A stretch of DNA of 5,226 bases from the NCBI GenBank assembly GCA_016186375.1, contig JACPLS010000082.1, forward strand, positions 1 through 5,226, written 5' to 3'. The DNA is from Candidatus Pacearchaeota archaeon (GTDB lineage Archaea > Nanobdellota > Nanobdellia > Pacearchaeales > GW2011-AR1). This document shows positions 2,585-5,226 of the stretch, piece by piece; the stretch's first letter is position 1, and the number at the start of each line of letters is the position of its first letter. The position numbers and the translations under genes are program-made. Under the pieces are notes generated by a model. It did no database searches and was not told the DNA's origin. It saw only the letters and a list, made by a program, of their open reading frames with translations.

Positions 2585-5226
2585 TTATTCCCCGCAGCCA
2601 GACCTCGTCGTTTGCTTGCAGGATGTGCAATAAGTTGCACAGTTGCCCATTCTCTTTGCAGGTCCGCCGCAATGTGGGCAAACAAGCCCCTCATTACTTC
2701 CTAATAATTCTTTATTTTCTTCGTTTTTTAGTTCATCGCTAATTTTAACAGCTAATTGAGTTTGCGCCTCGCTGATTAAATTTACCTCAAGGGGTTTTAT
2801 CTCAATGTTAACTTTATCAGTACCTGTTCCAAAAGTATTTAACATTAATTGAGATACATAATCAACAATTGATGATGCAGTCCTTATCATCGCTCTCTTT
2901 GTATCAATCTCTCCGCCATTTGTGTTTCTGACAAATCCAGATGGTTCAAACTTTTGGTGCCTGAATTTATTAAACAAGACTTCAACAGGAACTCCATATT
3001 GTAAATTCATTGAAATAGAAGTTGCCCAAGCATCAACAAGTCCATTTATAGTTGATCCTACTTTGCTCATTGTAACAAATATTTCTCCTGGTTTACCATC
3101 ATCATACAATCCAATTGTAATATATCCCTCATGTCCAGCAATATCAAATTTATGAGTAATGCTTTTTCTTGTCTGTGGAAGTTTCCTCCTTTCTTGCATT
3201 CTCAATATTTCACCTGCGATTTGAGATGATTTTTTCTTAACCATTTCTCCTTCTGTTTTCTGCGTATTCAAAGGCTGACTGCGTTTGCTATTTTCTCGAT
3301 ATATTGCAACAGCTTTTAGTTTTTGTTCCCAGGCATAAACATATGCATTAAAAATATCATCAACAGTTGATTCTTCCGGCATATTAATTGTCTTACTTAT
3401 AGCTCCAGATATAAATGGCTGGCACACAGACATCATTTTTATATGTCCTTTATAATGAATCGCTCTTTTTCCACCTGCAGGTTTGAAAGCACAATCAAAA
3501 ATTGCCAAGTGTTCTTCTCTTAGACCAGAAGCTCCTTCAATGGTGTCGTTTTTATCAATATAATTTATTATTTCATCTATTTGCCCTCCCCCATATCCTA
3601 AATTTTTTAGTGCAATTGGAACTGCCCTATTGACAATTTTTAGCATGCCTCCCCCACTTAAAACTTTATATTTTACAAGAGCAATGTCTGGCTCAATGCC
3701 AGTTGTATCGCAGTCCATCAAAAACGCGATAGTACCTGTCGGGGCTAATACAGTAGTTTGGGCATTTCTAAATCCATATTTCTCACCAAGCTCGATGGCA
3801 TCAGACCAACAATCCCACGCTTCATTTACTAAATTTCTTAAATTTGAAGGAATTTTATTCACATCTATTTCCTTTACATGTTCTCTGTGCAGGTTCATAA
3901 CATTCATCATAGGTTCTTTATTTTTCATAAATTCTGGAAATGGTCCAACTAAAGAAGAAAGCTCCGCAGATGTTTTGTATGCCTCTCCACACATGATTGC
4001 CGTAATAGCAGCAGCTACAGCTCTACCTTCATCAGAATCGTAAGGCAGTCCATAGCTCATCAACAGCGCCCCCAAATTTGCATATCCTAATCCAAGAGTT
4101 CTAAATAAATGAGATCTCTCAGTAATTTCTGGCGTCGGATAACTAGCGCCATCAACAATTATATCCATGGCAGTGATAAATGTCCTAACAACTTTTTTGA
4201 AGCCCTCGACATTAAAATTTCCTTCCAGGGTCAGAAATTTCATCAAATTAATTGATGCTAAATTGCATGCAGTATCATCTAGAAAGACATATTCACTACA
4301 TGGATTTGTCGCATTAATCCTTCCAGAATTCTTGCAGGTGTGATATTTTTGAATAATGCTATCACACTGAATTCCAGGATCTCCGCAGATCCATGTTCCT
4401 TCAGAAATTTTATTCATTATATCTCTAGCTTTATATGTTTCGCATGGTTCGTTATTTTTAACAAATTTAGTCTGCCAGTCTCTGTTTTCTTTAACCGCAT
4501 GCATAAAATCATCGGGAACTCTGATTGACATATTACAATTTTGGAAAAATATACTTCCATAAGCCTCTCCATTCATACCTCCCCCATATCCTTGCTCAAT
4601 CAAAGCCCATGCTTTTTTCTCTTCTTTTTGTTTTGCTTCAATAAAGTCCAGAATATCAGGATGATCAACATTAAGTATTTCCATTTTTGCAGCTCTTCGA
4701 GTTTTTCCTCCGGATTTGATGATATTAGCATATGCATCATACCCTCTCATGAATGAAACTGGTCCAGAAGCCCTCCCTCCCCCGGTTATTCTCTCCCTAG
4801 TGCTTCTTAATGGGGATCTATTTGTTCCTGTACCACTTCCAGCTTTGAATAAAGTTGCCTCTGCAACTTGAACTTTCATGATTGATTCCATATTGTCTTC
4901 TATGCTTAGTATAAAACAAGCAGAGCACTGTGGCCGGTCATCACCCTTATTTCCAGGGATAACACTTTCTGTTTCAGAATCCCATTTGTAAGCAGAAACT
5001 CCTCCCGCTTCAGGATTATAACCATTTATTCCAACATTAAACCATACAGGAGAATTAAAAACACACAACTGATTCAAGCAGATTGCAGCAATTTCATCCC
5101 TTAAAATTTTTGCTTTTTCATTATCAAGATATTTTTGCATTACAGCCTGTCTTTCAAAGTAATTTGCGACTCTACTGATCAGCATCTCCGCACTATTCTC
5201 CCTCTCACCCTTTATTTGGTCCCCCC
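2585..5226 (-). CDS. nrdJ: Class II (adenosylcobalamin-dependent) ribonucleoside reductase, N-terminus cut by the window
   Basis: The enzyme reduces ribonucleotides to deoxyribonucleotides using a cobalamin-generated thiyl radical and needs no oxygen. Counting from the first in-frame Met at 5185 (866 residues): FNSPVWFNVG at 43-52; CSACFI with redox cysteine C90; FKAGSGTGTNRSPLRS (113-128); SGGKTRRAAKMEILNVDHPD (158-177); the catalytic NPCSE (294-298; N294, radical C296, E298); CNLASINL (307-314) with the second redox cysteine C307; APTGTIA (481-487); and HYKGHIKMMSVCQPFISGAI (577-596). A C-terminal extension follows (about 680-785), then a cysteine-rich tail (C836, C839, C849, C853, C856, C864) that probably binds zinc and relays electrons to the active site. 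The frame stays open upstream of the Met for 13 more codons (GDQIKGERENSAE) to the edge, so the true start lies outside; I estimate about 100 residues are missing. No intein or frameshift is seen. Confidence 0.95.
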   Translation of the reverse strand, partial: GDQIKGERENSAEMLISRVANYFERQAVMQKYLDNEKAKILRDEIAAICLNQLCVFNSPVWFNVGINGYNPEAGGVSAYKWDSETESVIPGNKGDDRPQCSACFILSIEDNMESIMKVQVAEATLFKAGSGTGTNRSPLRSTRERITGGGRASGPVSFMRGYDAYANIIKSGGKTRRAAKMEILNVDHPDILDFIEAKQKEEKKAWALIEQGYGGGMNGEAYGSIFFQNCNMSIRVPDDFMHAVKENRDWQTKFVKNNEPCETYKARDIMNKISEGTWICGDPGIQCDSIIQKYHTCKNSGRINATNPCSEYVFLDDTACNLASINLMKFLTLEGNFNVEGFKKVVRTFITAMDIIVDGASYPTPEITERSHLFRTLGLGYANLGALLMSYGLPYDSDEGRAVAAAITAIMCGEAYKTSAELSSLVGPFPEFMKNKEPMMNVMNLHREHVKEIDVNKIPSNLRNLVNEAWDCWSDAIELGEKYGFRNAQTTVLAPTGTIAFLMDCDTTGIEPDIALVKYKVLSGGGMLKIVNRAVPIALKNLGYGGGQIDEIINYIDKNDTIEGASGLREEHLAIFDCAFKPAGGKRAIHYKGHIKMMSVCQPFISGAISKTINMPEESTVDDIFNAYVYAWEQKLKAVAIYRENSKRSQPLNTQKTEGEMVKKKSSQIAGEILRMQERRKLPQTRKSITHKFDIAGHEGYITIGLYDDGKPGEIFVTMSKVGSTINGLVDAWATSISMNLQYGVPVEVLFNKFRHQKFEPSGFVRNTNGGEIDTKRAMIRTASSIVDYVSQLMLNTFGTGTDKVNIEIKPLEVNLISEAQTQLAVKISDELKNEENKELLGSNEGLVCPHCGGPAKRMGNCATYCTSCKQTTRSGCGE

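Noticed and set aside
2922..4756. Four plus-strand open frames within nrdJ (2922-3155, 3630-4043, 4340-4528, 4541-4756)
   Set aside because: All are antisense to strongly conserved reductase sequence and have low-complexity Ser/Phe/Ile-rich translations typical of shadows.
5221..5226. Run of six C at the right edge
   Set aside because: It stays in frame as glycine codons of nrdJ or may be a low-quality sequence end. No function can be argued from it.
1..5226. Search for tRNA, rRNA, CRISPR repeats, insertion-sequence ends and box C/D guide RNAs
   Set aside because: No cloverleaf with a T-loop consensus, no regularly spaced repeats, no transposase and no paired C/D boxes in the intergenic stretches were seen by eye.

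Overview
The window is strongly AT-rich. It carries five recognisable protein genes plus the broken remains of a sixth and perhaps a seventh. Several genes have a TTTATAAATA-like box placed so that transcription would start at or just before the start codon. Only genes with a real leader show a Shine-Dalgarno sequence. That pattern, together with a cobalamin-type ribonucleotide reductase, an AbrB-type regulator and a PCMT repair enzyme, points to an archaeon. A DPANN-like lineage such as Woesearchaeota or Pacearchaeota is possible, but this is inference and no rRNA is present to confirm it.

Left part (1-1017, genes on the minus strand): bases 1-192 hold no convincing gene. Next is an AbrB/MazE-like antitoxin (207-482), whose stop overlaps a start codon that opens only a five-codon frame (MKIVI, then stop). 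This looks like the stump of a lost toxin gene. Upstream lies a thioredoxin gene (563-924) with the WCGPC active site, broken by a perfect 32-bp tandem duplication. The frameshift separates the active-site half from the cis-proline half.

Middle part (1018-2554): a 134-residue protein of unknown function (minus) and protein-L-isoaspartate O-methyltransferase (pcm, plus) diverge from a 50-bp spacer. One TATA box sits exactly at the centre of that spacer and could serve both genes. pcm converges on a 147-residue unknown protein (minus, 2111-2554), which has its own leaderless-type promoter just behind the ribonucleotide reductase stop.

Right part (2585-5226, minus): most of a class II (B12-dependent) ribonucleotide reductase, nrdJ. 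It keeps the radical and redox cysteines and a C-terminal cysteine-rich tail, but its N-terminus runs off the window.

Functional thread: the reductase makes deoxynucleotides and normally needs thioredoxin or a similar donor to re-reduce its cysteines. A thioredoxin lies nearby but is broken as written. The most useful observations are the 32-bp duplication, the antitoxin with a five-codon toxin stump, and the symmetric shared TATA box. I did not find evidence of a wholly new multi-gene system.
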